DNA of 64,000 bases from Breviolum minutum Mf 1.05b.01 (lineage: Eukaryota; Sar; Dinophyceae; Suessiales; Symbiodiniaceae), in assembly GCA_000507305.1 (NCBI GenBank), contig DF239577.1, forward strand, positions 11,170 to 75,169, written 5' to 3'. Under the pieces are notes generated by a model. That model saw nothing but the letters and a program-made list of their open reading frames with translations. It was not told the DNA's origin and searched no databases. This document shows positions 9,975 to 21,719 of this stretch, piece by piece. A program made the translations under genes and the position numbers. Every line of letters starts with the position of its first letter. Positions within the stretch are counted from its first letter, which is position 1.

Positions 9975-11348
9975 ACAATATTTAATAGTAGAATTGAGAT
10001 GAATTGACATTGTTTGTCTCCAATGCTTCCTGAACCGCCCCAACCAAAACAACACGTAAAACATTGTGAGTGCGGTGTGTTTCATTAACATATTCGTGTC
10101 AACTCCCAAAATCCAGGAAAAAAAACCTGGAGAAACATGATGAATTTGAGATGAATTTGGAAATGAAGAACTTTTCCCCATCCTGGTCTCCAGTTGCTCG
10201 ACTGGCATGTCGTATCTCCATTCCGGCATGGCAACTGGGCATAACCTCAGAGCCAAGGTGGAGAAGATGTTTTTCTTCAAACATTGCTGGATGTAAACCT
10301 CCCCCCAGAAAATGAACGAACGTCCAATACAAAGGAACTTTTTACAAAGGAATTTTCATCTTCCAACCATCAATTTTCAGTGGATATGGTAGTTTTCGGG
10401 GCGATAGATGTTGTTTTCTATTGCTTCTTGCTTGTGCCATACGTGTCTGTGACGCTACCAGGAGTGTCCGTGGTTTCGTGGATCAACCAATTGTGCGCCA
10501 TCATGAATCATGATATAATCATGTGGTCGTCACTCCTGCAACAAAAGATAAAACAAATATTACAGTATAAGTCAAATATGTATAAATATGAAAACATACT
10601 GTATATATATATATTATAAATATGATAAATATAAATCACATATAATACATATATGTATATACAGTAAAGATATGTGTATATAGATACAATTACTCCATCC
10701 AAATCATCTTTACAGATTCAAAAAAAAACTATAGCAATCAATGGGATGGTGTGAAATCAGCTATTTCTGTTGACCAAAAACTTCACTTCCAACACCCCCA
10801 AGGCTTCGAACATTAGAGCCAATGCGATAGTGACGTGCCTCGGGCCACGGATGCGGGTGTCTTTTTTTGACTAGAAAGTGAAAGTCATGAAGATCCATGA
10901 AGTTTCATATGATTCGAGTTTGGACATCTTTCCAATTGTCTTTTTGCACAGCCAACCCCCCAAGTGTGAAATCAGCTAAAAAAAGTGTTGTGGAGGTTGT
11001 GTTTTGGCTGTTGCATGGCTTCGTGATGCTTCATGTGACTTTTTACGCCTCTTCAAATCCACTTCAGCCACTTCCCTTGGCACGCGCTAGCAACCCAATT
11101 TCAATACCAACCATATTAGTGTGTGTTTGTGAACAACTTGATGCAAACTGGCCACTCTTGATATAATCTTTGACCTTGACATTTTTTTCACACCACCAAA
11201 CTCAACAATAAAACCTCGGAGATTGAGTGCCCCATGCCACATCTTCTACCCATCGAATGCCACGTCGTCCTACGGTGAGGTCACGTTGATGTGTCGATGA
11301 TGGAGGAATACAATGGAAATGTATATATTTATATATATATACAATATA

Positions 11349-11453
11349 TACTCCCCCGAAAGTTAACATGGAACCTGAAAATGATGGTTTCCAAGAGGAA
11401 CTTCCTTTTCTAGGGACTTCTTTTCAGGCTCCATGTTAAATTTCAGGGGTGTA
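11349..11453. mobile_element. Family D MITE (TACACCCC/GGGGTGTA type)
   Basis: Starts TACTCCCCCGAAAGTTAACATGGAACCTG, ends CAGGCTCCATGTTAAATTTCAGGGGTGTA. Ends are inverted copies. The interior contains GATGGTTTCCAAGAGGAAC. Family D shares the TA termini but has a different core from C. Confidence 0.85.
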
Positions 11454-12019
11454 TTATATAATCTGGCTAAGTTATCGTGATTCACCAACCTCGATTTTCC
11501 TGAAATAAGGGGATTTTTCCCATGCTCAGCTACATGGTGAGGTCGTGTGAGGTTGGTGTTAATTTGACCCAAAGGGAAGCCATTTACCTAGGCCAAAACT
11601 CAGGTCCCCGGGACTAAGAGTTCAACTTTTTAGTGGGTTACATGCTCAACTCCCATGATTGTTCCGGTATAAGGAAATACTGAAGCTAAGCTGCGCTAAG
11701 TTGCAAAGGTTGAAGGTCTGGGGCCGCAATTTGGAAAGGCCACAAAAAAGAAACCCAACTTGAAAACCCAGCCCCAACTTGAAACCATCGGGGTGCTGCT
11801 CCTCACCTCCCCCCCCTCCAAAGAAAAAGTTACTTTCCTAGGCTTTTTACTGTAACCACCATTGAGCAAAAAAAACGCCAAAGAAGACTCAAAGTGACTG
11901 GAAAACCTGAACACCAAAAAAAACGAGAAAAAAAACAAAAGAATCAGCCCCTTCAACTAGTAACTATAGGTCATGCCCTGTGAACTTGAAGTCCCAAATT
12001 CCAAAAAAACTCTGGACAG

Positions 12020-12137
12020 CTGCAGCCCTCAGAAGTTCCATACACCAATACACCGGTCACTGGAACTTCTCCGCCTGCATCGACCGAAGACAATGAACCC
12101 AAAGGCCGTGCAGCAGCCTGCAGCCGTGAGCACAAAG
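12020..12137 (+). CDS. Candidate exon, Pro/Thr/Glu-rich
   Basis: Acceptor TCTGGACAG and donor CAAAG|GTATTC bound 39 codons plus one base. The reading EVPYTNTPVTGTSPPASTED is followed by NEPKGRAAACSREHK, typical of a disordered linker. Other frames are also open for part of it. Likely same gene as 12403-12570, but the phases do not join directly. Confidence 0.4.
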
Positions 12138-12402
12138 GTATTCATGAGAAGTCTCGCAACTGTCAAGGTATCAAATCTGGGAGATTTTGAAAATTACTAT
12201 TGTAGCTACATATAACATGTATCGTTGACAAAGGGTAAACATAAATGTCTAAGGAATATAAGGAAGCCCTACTAAAAACCATCATGTTCCTGGCAGGTCA
12301 CTCAAACTAGGAGGAGGAAGAACAAGCATCCCAAAGTGATAACTGCCTTGTGATTTTGGAGGATTCTGAGGGAACCCAAGAGCCGCCCCGCTCCTCATTT
12401 AG

Positions 12403-12570
12403 GATCGGAAAATATGCATGAAAAATCCCTGGCGCGTTAGCTCCGCTTCCCCCAACTTACCCACCACCAATCACCTGAACACCAGCTGCACCTTGGGTAG
12501 TTCTTTTTCCACTGCTTCACTTGGTGCCCTTCCCAAAGCTTCAGTGGATCTTCCTGCGCCGAAATTCCAG
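12403..12570 (+). CDS. Candidate exon, Ser/Thr-rich
   Basis: Acceptor CCTCATTTAG, donor TTCCAG|GTACCA, exactly 56 codons in phase 0. Reads NPWRVSSASPNLPTTNHLN then LGSSFSTASLGALPK. Low-complexity Ser/Thr-rich segment with no recognised domain. 12697 is an ambiguous base (N) just downstream. A short segment near 12653 (CCACGAGCCAGCATCCTG) recurs at about 22530. Confidence 0.4.
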
Positions 12571-13023
12571 GTACCAAGGCTGCAAATATTCAGAAGCACT
12601 GGATCCAGGGGGAACAGTCACCTGAAGATGTTCGGGGATGCTCAAGCTAAATCTGCATTTGGCCACGAGCCAGCATCCTGGGAAAGCGTCTCAAGANAAA
12701 GCTCGACTCTCCTGTGACATTCCGCTTGGCCATGGTGCCTAGCGAAACGTTTTTTTTTTTTGGGGGGGGTCCGTTGGTGAAAATGGGAGATTTCATGAAT
12801 GACGCTGAACAAGCATGAAACATGAATAACGCTGGATAATCACGAAAGTTTAGTAACTTAGAACAAGCATCCACATATCATACTATATATTCTAGCTTTT
12901 TTTGGATGCTTTGGACAAACGTCGGCTCCAGGCTCCAAGAAACTTCCAGTTTACCAAAAAAAACATAGTCTTCAAACTGCGATCCTAATGCCATCCTACA
13001 AGTCTTTAAAAAGAAACACTTAC

Positions 13024-13288
13024 CTCAACGTACAAACATGAATCAAAATCCACCATTGAGTCATAATTCAGCCATCCAATTTGTGTAACATCTTGTAGTG
13101 GTGTGAAAACACCACGGCCATCTACGCAGCGTGGACGTTGTAGTTTAGTGTCTAATTCCCCAGGCAATCCCCGGTGTTTTTCCATATCAGGGGTAGCTAT
13201 GCTGATAGCCGCTAGGCACATCCTTTCAGATTCCAAATCCCCAGGGCCTGGACCCTTCAATGTGACGGCCAAGGGTAATGGTTGCACC
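13024..13288 (-). CDS. Internal exon, unrecognised protein
   Basis: Ends at a perfect donor GTTGAG|GTAAGTG on the minus strand. Acceptor CGCTGAG at 13289 is reasonable, with an in-frame stop just upstream. About 88 codons with strong protein-like composition: TPLQDVTQIGWLNYDSMVDF near the end, KGPGPGDLESERMCLAAISI near the start. The WLNYDSMVDFDSCLYVE stretch looks like a folded-domain strand pattern, but I cannot name the family. Flanking exons not identified. Confidence 0.6.
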
Positions 13289-13373
13289 CTCAGCGGTGAA
13301 ACGGTCGGTCAATATCACTTCACGGGAAGTGAAGGCAGGAGTAGTCATCAAAGTTGCATTTGATTCACCAAAT

Positions 13374-13480
13374 ACAGTTGATGGAAAAAATCCTGCACCC
13401 GTTGATAGGTAGTTTATCTCGTTATTTACAAGGTTTTTTACATCCCAGGTGGTTGTTTGGGATTTCTTCCATCAACAGTA
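13374..13480. mobile_element. Family B MITE
   Basis: TACAGTTGATGGAAAAAATCC start, GATTTCTTCCATCAACAGTA end, with GATAGGTAGTTTATC and ACATCCCAGGTGGT inside. TA at both ends. Confidence 0.85.
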
Positions 13481-14017
13481 TCACTTAATGTTGATACAGT
13501 CAAATAAGAACCAACTCTACATATAATATTTGACAAGAATACACCCAATGATTCTTTCAAAAGGCTGAGAGATGCATGTGTTAAGCTATGAGGGATCACT
13601 GAATGGTGGGACATCCGGATGTAGTACAATATCTTAAGTCTATATATAAATATATACATATATGTACATCACGTTTAAAGGCCTCGTATGTATGTATCAT
13701 GCGACCATAAAATCCACTTTTTCTCTGTCCCTACTTCGCGTTCGGAGGTGATTGCACACCCCAATCATCCTCTGAGAAGCTGATTGGATCCCTTCATTGC
13801 AATAAATATAGCTAGTTACTACATGGGGTCATTGTATTACCAACCTACATAGCTGCATAATTGTTTTTTTCAGGGAAATCCGGCATTCTTTGATCCTCCC
13901 CCCAAAACGGGTGTAGGATCAACCCCTGAAACCCCCTGGGCGTTTTCCGGACGCAGGAGATTCATTTCCAGAACTCGAAGGTCTGGCCAATGCCTGGCGG
14001 ATCCATCAAATCCAAGG

Positions 14018-14050
14018 GCTTTTTGTTGTTGTTGTTGTTGTTGTTGTTGT
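14018..14050. repeat. (TTG)n microsatellite
   Basis: About ten TTG/GTT units. Reads poly-Gln on the minus strand. No exon structure seen around it. Confidence 0.8.
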
Positions 14051-14230
14051 CCTACAACAAAGGGACTCAAAGGGGCGAGTCATTCAAATCAACAAATATG
14101 ATATATAGATACATATATATACAGTATATCCTTATTAATGTTGAAATAATAAAATATACACCGGTGCATATTAGATAAGAAAACATCATACTTTATAAGA
14201 AAGTGTTTGAAAAATTATTGGCATCAATAT

Positions 14231-14396
14231 TGCTGATGGAAGAACTCCGGCACCAACTGGGATTCCCAGCAAATAATGGGAAACAAACTACTACCAACCT
14301 CAACAGTAACAGTGAATTCAACCAGTTGTTCAACCACTTGAGGTGGGTGGTTTAACCATTCTTTACAGATGTTTGTTCACATCCCAGGTGGTAAAA
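14231..14396. mobile_element. Disrupted family B copy
   Basis: TGCTGATGGAAGAACTCCGGCACCA resembles the family B left end. ACATCCCAGGTGGTAAAAC at about 14380 resembles its right half. Extra sequence, including CAACCACTTGAGGTGG, lies between. From 14397 to 15519 I see no supported gene or element. Confidence 0.5.
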
Positions 14397-15521
14397 CATC
14401 GCCCCTGCACCGACGCATTTCGGGCAAATCTCCACACCTTTGATGCTGGGAACGTGGACCTTGGTTTCTCCGGGGAGGGTTGGAAACCATGGGTTTGTAT
14501 CATAAGTATGCAAACAAAACTGCATCAGAAGTACCAAACAAAACTGCACAACACTAATACATAGTTGTTTTGTTGATCTTGTTTGGGAATGACAACCTAT
14601 ACAACAAAAACATGTTTTGTCTTTTTCTGGCAGCTATAAATTAGGCTATACATCTCCTTTATCATCAATACGACCTTCATGAACTCCCAACAAAAACTTG
14701 TTCAACCCCCCCAAAGTAAAGAATTCATCCACACACAACCTTCAAGGTTGTCCCCCTGCAATTTTGTGTACCAAAAACCCCATCTGCTGTGTTGGCCCCC
14801 CAACAAGAGCTGAGAATTTTGAGACGTGCCAGGCCTTGCGAGATTCCATCAGTGCAACTTTGATAGAAAAAAACACGAAAAAAATAATATGAACAAAAAC
14901 AGGGAACCATCAGGCAAATCAATCATGAACTATCAAAACTGGAAAAGGATGAACTTATAAGTTTATAAGTCATAATTGGGAATAAGAAAAAAACTCAAAA
15001 GCAATATATTAGAGGATCATTTTTTGGGAAACTCCGACTCACCGGGTCTATTACTTTTCTGTTGCCACTGCCCGGCGATGGCTTCAAGTCACATCTCTTG
15101 ATGATGTGACCAAGGGATATGCTTGTGTTTCAGATTCTTCCCAAAAACCACTGCCTTAAGCGCAGGAAACAATGCAATGCTATCTTGAAATGTGTGATCA
15201 GTGAGATGCACACAGAATTGCATGATATACATTTTAAAGACCCTGTCAATGTGTATGTTTCAGTAAGTACCAAGACCACATGAATTCATGAATAGTGAAA
15301 AAAACGCAGTGATGTACCGATAGATTTTTTCAAATGTTGAAACAACATGTGTAAAACGCACATGAACGTGAATGCTACACACAATCAAAATTCCAGATGC
15401 TAAAAACTAAAAAAGTGTACTGTACTTAAAGTCAACAAGCAAGTAATCAAATAGTAGTATACTGAAAGTATACTCATGAATCACACTATGTAAATAATTT
15501 TGCACTTCCCTTACCGAAAAC

Positions 15522-15645
15522 AACTACCCATGGTATGTATTGTGTTCTCCAGGGATTCTTGAGGATTATAACCCATTTTCATACCCACGTAATATAGGGC
15601 TTATATAGGGATTTCCCATAGGGGGCCCACGTTGGTAGGGGTCAA
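15522..15645. mobile_element. Family E element, inverse of 39606-39762
   Basis: CCATGGTATGTATTGTGTTCTCCAGGGATTC, then GATTATAACCCATTTTCATACCC and TATAGGGCTTATATAGGGATTT, then CACGTTGGTAGGGGT. These match the inverse of the insertion found in a family A element at 39.6 kb. Two copies define the family. Confidence 0.65.
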
Positions 15646-15744
15646 CAGTTGACCAACCCACCTCGATCGAAGTGCCAACGAAGCTGGTTGTGATGGAGGA
15701 GGCGACCTCGAGGTTTTCACGGTGAAAAACCCAACAGGGTGAAA

Positions 15745-15905
15745 CGACCTATATATGGTTGTTTCCAAAAATAGGGTTACCCCAAAATGGATGATTTATA
15801 TGAAAATCCCTATGAAAAATGAATAATTTGGGGGTACCAGCTCCTAAAAAATGGATTGGTTGGAATACGATCGTTTTCCGTATATATAAGGCCCGGCCTA
15901 TTGTC
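15745..15905. repeat. Imperfect palindromic region
   Basis: GTTTCCAAAAATAGGGTTACCCC and GGGGGTACCAGCTCCTAAAAAATGG are roughly inverted. A family C-like end (GAGTTTCAGGGAGAGTA) follows near 15920. Probably decayed MITE sequence; ends not defined. Confidence 0.4.
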
Positions 15906-16044
15906 AGGTGCGAGCTATGAGTTTCAGGGAGAGTACAAATCAACCAATGCTAAGTCCATGATTTGGATTTGAATTGTTATCCTACCCAAGGATGCCATGT
16001 CTATGCTTCAACCTTGCCATGGCAAACGTGTTTGCTGGCAATTA

Positions 16045-16156
16045 TACTCCCTGAAACTAACATGGCGAAAATTGATGCTTGGAAGATGATCCTTTTCTTT
16101 TTGGGGGCTTTAAAAAGCCTATTTTCAAGGGCTTTTGCTGTTGGTTTTAGGGTGGA
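16045..16156. mobile_element. Family C MITE
   Basis: TACTCCCTGAAACTAACATGGCG start, GGAAGATGATCCTTTTC core, and TTGCTGTTGGTTTTAGGGTGGAGT end. Decayed relative to the 1091 copy. Confidence 0.65.
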
Positions 16157-16383
16157 GTCAATCCAAGAACATCATCTGCTGTATGGTTTGGCTGCCTGGA
16201 ATTTGTAGGGATTCCAATCTGGTCGCCAATTTACCAGATGTACCAGGTAGGTAAATCAGAATCAAATCATGTTTTAATATATGATGTCATGTCATATCAC
16301 ATCCCGCAGCTACATATAATTACAAAGAACTTTTAACTCATATCAGAACAAAAAAATATGCCAATAATGTTATAGACGATGAT

Positions 16384-16475
16384 ATTCTGATATACTGATA
16401 TATATACTGATATACTGATATATACTGATATACTGATATATACTGATATACTGATATATATCTATATACTGATAC
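16384..16475. repeat. ATATACTG minisatellite
   Basis: CTGATATA/TACTGATATA repeated about nine times with small length variation. Non-coding. Flanks 16157-16383 hold nothing I recognise. Confidence 0.85.
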
Positions 16476-16877
16476 TAAACTATCCTATACTCTCTCAGCT
16501 CATTGATGGAAATGAAGAAGCGACCAAAATCCCAACATCAAAACCTGTCAACCTCTTTAGCAAAGGCACGGATCGCTACGAATGTCTGGCATTTGACCAG
16601 GCAAATCTGCCCTGAATGGTGAGGCAAGTCAGCCATGGAAAAAAAACAGCCTTACTTTCCATTGAATCCTGGTTGTTTAATTCGGGATCCTTATCATGGT
16701 TTATCAAAATACCTAAATAAATCCCACCCAACCAGGTTTCTTTCCATTGCTCTAAGTGGTGTTAAGCTTGACCTTTGAAGTGATAAACCTGTTGGAGGTT
16801 GTCCTCTAGAAAAACTTACGGCTGGATAATACCCCAAAATCATGGTCCTTGGAAAAGGTCCAGCTCCAATCTTCCAG

Positions 16878-16969
16878 GGTTGTCCCCTTGTCCACCATCC
16901 CAAAGGGGAAACAAAAAACCAAACAAATCAGCTTCCCAGACCCCGAGACTTTGGAGGCTTGGAGGGGAG
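16878..16969 (+). CDS. Exon, basic Ser/Pro-rich (plus-strand gene 16.9-18.4 kb)
   Basis: Acceptor CTTCCAG and consensus donor GGGAG|GTGAGTT. In the frame that joins the next exon in phase 0 it reads QRGNKKPNKSASQTPRLW then RLGGE, a basic linker. Other frames are also open, so the frame choice rests on joining to 17174-17359. Confidence 0.45.
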
Positions 16970-17005
16970 GTGAGTTGTTTGAGAAGCTCTTGGGTTTTGG
17001 GGAGA

Positions 17006-17117
17006 GGGTACCCTCCAGCAAAAGGAGAAAACATATCCCCACCAAACGGGAAGTTCGGAAAATCATCAAGTCAAAAGTAGCTTTCAAGAGGGGAGCGCTG
17101 TTAGTTCCCAGGAGGCT
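17006..17117. mobile_element. Family C-like element inside an intron
   Basis: TACCCTCCAGCAAAAGG start, AACATATCCCC, AAATCATCAAG, and end GTTAGTTCCCAGGAGG. It matches the TACCCTCCAGGGAACTAAC subfamily seen at 33966 and 46949, but decayed. Lies within the intron between 16969 and 17174. Confidence 0.6.
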
Positions 17118-17173
17118 ATTCTCAAAATCATGTTTCCTCCAATCCAAGACTTTGATGCTTCATCTTTAAAAAG

Positions 17174-17359
17174 AACCTGGGATTTGGCAGTGCTTCCATT
17201 GGAAAGGGGTATATCCTGAAAGAATCCCGAACTGATTTGGGATTAGGCCAAACACAGCACACATACAAGAAACAACTCAAGGCTAAGGAAATCGGCCTCG
17301 GCCTCATGCCATCTGATCCGTTTCCCTTCAAACATTGCGCTCCTATCACCCCCCCTCAG
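17174..17359 (+). CDS. Exon, conserved-looking basic domain of unknown function
   Basis: Exactly 62 codons, phase 0 at both ends, donor CCTCAG|GTACCA. Contains GFGSASIGKGYILKESRTDL, then KKQLKAKEIGLGLMPSD and PFPFKHCAPITPP. Composition is clearly protein-like and the upstream in-frame stop lies just before the acceptor. The glycine and lysine pattern suggests a nucleic acid or nuclear protein (inference). I do not recognise the family. Confidence 0.6.
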
Positions 17360-17385
17360 GTACCAATATGAATTTTCAGTAACAG

Positions 17386-17492
17386 TACACCCTGGAAGAT
17401 TAACATGGAACCTACAAATCACCCATTGAGAAAGGAAAATGATCTGAACCAAACCTCCATGATCATGTTCCAGCCGTTAATCTTGAGGGGTG
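17386..17492. mobile_element. Family D MITE
   Basis: TACACCCTGGAAGATTAACATGGAACC start, CATGTTCCAGCCGTTAATCTTGAGGGGTGTA end. Lies in the intron or flank following the 17359 donor. Confidence 0.8.
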
Positions 17493-17610
17493 TATCCAGG
17501 GTGTTTTTGTGTTTCAGTCGAAGTTTCACGGATGGAACAAAAAACTAAGTACGGAACCAACCCCCCCCGGACCTAATGTGGTGGCATGGTTTTGTTTTTT
17601 TGTTGGTTTA

Positions 17611-17715
17611 GCCTCCCCGAAACTAAACATAGCCCCTGGAAATCCATGGTTGGAAGATGAATCTCCCTTGGGGCCCGGCCTATCTTCATGGGATATGTTT
17701 TTTTTCGGGGAGTGT
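17611..17715. mobile_element. Family C MITE
   Basis: CCTCCCCGAAACTAAACATAGCCCC start; GGGATATG then TTTCGGGGAGTGTA at the end. The core GGAAGATGAATCTCCC is typical. Confidence 0.65.
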
Positions 17716-18246
17716 ATTGGTGTAGTGGCAATCAGTTGCAGCGAATCTGTTCCATAATTGAGGGCCTGCAATCAGGAAATTTCACATATCTCCCAATTTG
17801 GGATCAGGAAAATGCCCAACCAAATGCATCCCCTCTAATAACCCTTGCTCCCCCAGAAACATACCAACTACTGTAGCTAGTCTTTCAAAGATGTAAATCC
17901 AACAAATTGAAGCATGGACCCCCCCATGTCAGCTATGAATAGGCTATGAACTCAACACAATTCACCTCACCCTTCCCCTTGCACCTAAGTCGCTGTGGAG
18001 TATGACGAGCCTCAGGAAGTTAGGGAAGTATGGGCAGCTTGAGCTGGAACTTTTGGGAGATAGTTGTCTAAGAGAAACATCTGATTTTTTCCCAAACAAA
18101 AACATCAATTATTCATCTGTTTCTTAGGCCGGCTTCATGTGCTTCATCTTTTCTATGATTTTTTTTAACCAGCTTGTGGAAGCATAGAAAAAACACAAAA
18201 AAAGGTGCCATGCAAATCCACCAGGTCCAAAATTGCCGACTCTCAG

Positions 18247-18422
18247 GATGCCAAAGTTATGCATCCTCCAGTTGAAAAAAAAACCTAAGAAGCGAAGCGC
18301 CAAGAAACAGCATTCACTGAAAGCAAGGATGCGGCTGTACCTGTTTGGGTTGCTGAGATTGGACGAATGGTTCTCAATTCGTGCGAGTGATTTTCTGGGT
18401 ATTTTGGACATTTGGAAAAAAG
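18247..18422 (+). CDS. Exon, basic helix-rich protein
   Basis: Acceptor GACTCTCAG and consensus donor AAAAAAG|GTGAGTCC bound 58 codons (1 nt + 58 codons + 1 nt). The sequence has a lysine/arginine cluster (KKKPKKRSAKKQH, NLS-like), then a hydrophobic helix RLYLFGLLRLDEWFSIR. Probably the same plus-strand gene as 17174-17359. Function unknown; a nuclear or membrane-anchored protein are both possible. Confidence 0.6.
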
Positions 18423-18804
18423 GTGAGTCCAATTCCTTATCATGCCAAGCCCAACTTTTGCCATTGGCATATTCAACAGGGATATGATTGAGTTTCAGCT
18501 GACTACACAAACCCTGATGCCCAATGTATGATACAGAAACGACTCATTACAGTACCTGCAACATTGCAACATTGTTGCATGGCAAATGGTTGGGCTCCTT
18601 CACCCTCATGAAACTTGTTGTTTCTTGAGGCGCGTGGTGGTGATTTTTTGTTGATACCTGGTATCTGAAAAGAAATCCACCAATAACGCCCGGATGTAAC
18701 AAACACAATGGTGTATAGTGAGACAAGCTACTTACTGACTTGTTTGCCAGTGTTCTTACATCCACAGTGTTATAAAATTCACAATATCCAACCAACAAAA
18801 AACA

Positions 18805-19145
18805 TCAAAACACTTCAGTGAACATTGTTGAAACTACACAAAAAATACAAGTGGAGTCACAACTGATGTCACCCAAATCATCTAATGAGCCTGCTGGCGT
18901 GTAAACTATCGTTCTACCGGTATCAGTGGTGTACACTCGTGTGCCAACATTGACTCTGTCCCGCTTTCCCTCTCCAGCACCATGGGAAGGGATAGGGCAG
19001 ATTTTATTTTTTTGCGGGAACAGTTCACCAACCTGAAATACGGGCATATGCATTTCTAGGAAAGTCGTGACCAATTTGCAACCGTGATCATCATGCAGTG
19101 ATAGATATGCAGGCTCAATTTCCCTTGGGGAACAGTTCAACTCCA
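18805..19145 (-). CDS. 3' exon candidate on the minus strand
   Basis: Open for about 113 codons with a terminal stop at 18805. Segments such as EIEPAYLSLHDDHGCKLVTT, GKRDRVNVGTRVYTTDTGR and PAGSLDDLGDISCDSTC look protein-like. The VGTRVY-TDTGRTIVY part resembles a small beta-barrel (SH3/Tudor-like) in pattern only. A stop lies directly upstream of the ORF, so the true exon starts inside it, and a short intron may lie within. It opposes the plus-strand exons on either side. Confidence 0.45.
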
Positions 19146-19265
19146 CGATTTATCTTCAGCTCCACCCGAGCGAAACAAAAAAAACATCGAAATACATGAT
19201 GTGTTTTTTTCCGCTCCCTTCATCGCCCTGAGTGAGGAAAATCAGTTGCTACAATTTACTTTCAG

Positions 19266-19395
19266 GGTGTTTGCCTTTGGACACCCCAAAATCATGAGAA
19301 AGGAAAGGGTCTCCTTAAGGCTTCACAGCCCCCAAAAATATGGGTTTATAAACGCTGAAGGTTGTGGGGGTTCCCATGGTGCTTATACAGCTTGA
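19266..19395 (+). CDS. Terminal exon candidate
   Basis: Strong acceptor ATTTACTTTCAG, then about 42 codons to TGA: GHPKIMRKERVSLRLHSPQK then YGFINAEGCGGSHGAYTA. Could end the 16.9-18.4 kb gene, but the phase from 18422 needs another exon or gives an early stop. No domain recognised with confidence. Confidence 0.45.
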
Positions 19396-19738
19396 GGTAG
19401 AAAAAAATCATCCCACCTGGTCGGGTGGGTGGTGGAGACTCATCCACCCCTAGACCGGCCTCAAGAGGGGCGGGCTGAATGAGGTAAGATGATGTCCCAA
19501 CGGTGGTGGTTGTGAGCAAACCTATCTAGAACTTCTAAAAAATAGTTGACCACAAGCAAACTCACCCAAATATACCCAAATAGTGTAACAGCAATTTTTT
19601 TTGGTACATGATCCTTTGAACACCCTCCTTGAAACTAAGGTAGCATCATCTTTTTTTCCGTGAAGCTCCTCCGTAACTTGCCATTCAGCAATGCGAAGAG
19701 AAGGGGCAATGAATATTTTACATTTTATCTAGTTGGTG

Positions 19739-19826
19739 GTTTCACCCCGTTTGAAAAATATTAGTCAAATTGGATCATCTCCCCAGGTAGGGTTGAAAAT
19801 TAAAAAAAATCAAAACCACCAAACAG
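19739..19826. mobile_element. Family A introner-like element
   Basis: CTAGTTGGTGGTTTCACCCC start, TTAGTCAAATTGGATCATC core, end CAAAACCACCAAACAG. No coding sequence evident at the edges. Confidence 0.8.
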
Positions 19827-20081
19827 TTATGATTATGGAGAACTGAAGGCTATGTTGTCCCCCAACCTGTGCATCCGGATTCTTACACCTGTGGGTATTA
19901 GGTATACTGCACCAAGTGGTTTACCACCAAGGGCTCATGAAGAACACTCATCAGATAATAACATCATGAAAACATGTCATTGTACCAGCACAACCGTTGT
20001 GGACAAACTACGTTTCCTAATCCTGAATTTTTGAGTTTGTGGTCATTTTGAGAAATTTCCCAATTCAAAAGCATCATTTAG

Positions 20082-20220
20082 GGGGTTTGGGTTGGCAGTT
20101 CTAAATGGCTTCGTAGCCAAAAACCCATCTCCGAACCCCAAACGCATCGTTGCGCCCAAAGACATTCGCCGTTTGTCGCAATCCACTGGGTTTGTTGAGC
20201 AACAATCCCTGGGGCCTTGA
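20082..20220 (+). CDS. Terminal exon candidate (strand ambiguous)
   Basis: Acceptor GCATCATTTAG, then 45 codons to TGA including GLGLAVLNGFVAKNPSPNPK and RIVAPKDIRRLSQSTGF. The minus strand of the same bases is also open with an ATG at 20246, but the plus reading with its acceptor is more coherent. Product unknown. Confidence 0.4.
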
Positions 20221-21191
20221 GAAAGAAAATACATAGAGACCGTCATGTCAGGGGATCAATGGCTTGGGCGTAGATTATGTATGTACTTATACAGTGATAC
20301 ATGCATTATATGAAAATATCGTGACAATATCTATATAACGATACTATATACGTTTGTCATTGTGTATGCAGTATGCATGCAAATATGTAGGTCTGTGTGG
20401 TTGTTAAAGTTTCTTACATACACAGGCATCTTGGAGTTCAAAAAAGGAATGCCGGGGAAAGAGTCTTGTAGGAGTCTTGCTATTTGCATCCTTTGTTCTA
20501 TCAAATCCAAGAAATGTACAAGAAACAACACTTCCGACTTGGAGGATCATCCCGAAGTGATTAATAACCATGGCTAGAACCCTCCTAGGGTTGTTCCCCT
20601 TCCAAATTGCCATTTTTATGGCTTATGCATGGGGGTGATCCTAAGTAACTGGCCTTGTCATGTCCATCGACCTATACACCTGGCGACTACCCTGCAAACT
20701 CATCAGTAATGTACGCGTATATACACAGGTAAAGGCAAATGGGTAGATTCTATCCATTTCCAACAAAAACTCCAATGATATCCAATGATTACATGATTTT
20801 TCTTGGTGAATGTTAAATTACTCCGGGCAAATCTATGAATAGGGATGCATCTGGATCTATAGGATGCCCCCCAAAGGGGCCTTCAACATTTCCTGAACAA
20901 AAACGTTAGAAACCCCCGACAAAACAAATCAATTTAACTTCAAATTGTCTCGATTGAAAAAACTGCATGCAAATGTTCCAACAGAATTCATCAATCAACA
21001 GCTCTCTCCACCCATAATTTTCTCAAAAATCAAAGCCACGTCCGAGTGCGACTGATGCCAGTGACACCAAGGTTGTTAACACCACCTTGTGATGGCAAGC
21101 TGAGGAAGTGCGAATTCGTGAGCAAATTTCACCAGCATAATCCACTTACAAGTAGTAAATATGTGTATATTCAAAAAAACAATTATACAAT

Positions 21192-21300
21192 TACACCCCG
21201 CAGTTTGACAGCTCGCCCCCGGAAAATGATGGTTGGAAGAGTAGTTTCCTTTTGGGATGGCCTATTTTCAGGGGAAATGTTAAACCGCCAGGGAGCATTT
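21192..21300. mobile_element. Family C MITE
   Basis: ACACCCCGCAGTTTGACAGCTCGCCCC start, GGTTGGAAGAGTAGTTTCCTTTTGGGATGGCC core, and GTTAAACCGCCAGGGA end. Divergent ends, conserved core. Confidence 0.6.
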
Positions 21301-21643
21301 ATTCGATACAATAATAGCTGTAGTAGCTTGGGTGCGGGTGATCTAGAAACTTTGAGTTGCTCTACCATGTCAACCCGGACATGTCCTCTTCCCGTGTCTT
21401 TATTATATATCACCCGCAGCTGTGGAGGGAATCCCTGAAACAAACGGAGTCCCCCCTTTGTATGGGACCGTGGGCGGATGTAACGAATCATGGGGGTAAC
21501 ATGAAAAATTGATCATGACATCAACTCTTGAATACACTATCAATAGAAATGTCACCATCATGATTTGGTAGCTGTGAATACCCTGATCCTTTTTGGTCAC
21601 ATCCATGGCCTATCTTGCAAAATCACCCCCTGTCAATAGAACC

Positions 21644-21719
21644 AGCTAATGGTTAATTGTTGGTTTGGGGCCCGGTGGTTTGGAACCACGGGGCCCCGAA
21701 CAACAACTTGCCATTAGCT
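21644..21719. repeat. 76-bp inverted repeat
   Basis: AGCTAATGG...GGGGCCC and GGGCCCC...CCATTAGCT mirror each other around a short GGTGGTTTGGAACCAC centre. It would form a long hairpin. Possibly a small MITE; no second copy recognised. Confidence 0.7.

Noticed and set aside
10070..10330. Overlapping 80-130 codon ORFs on both strands
   Set aside because: No splice-bounded frame stands out and composition does not separate the strands.
16384..16475. Possible CRISPR-like array because of regular repeats
   Set aside because: Units are a simple ATATACTG minisatellite without spacers.
21300..21440. Opposed open frames (plus SCSSLGAGDLETLSCS, minus VIYNKDTGRGHVRVDM)
   Set aside because: Both look partly protein-like and neither has a clear pair of splice sites, so no feature was called.
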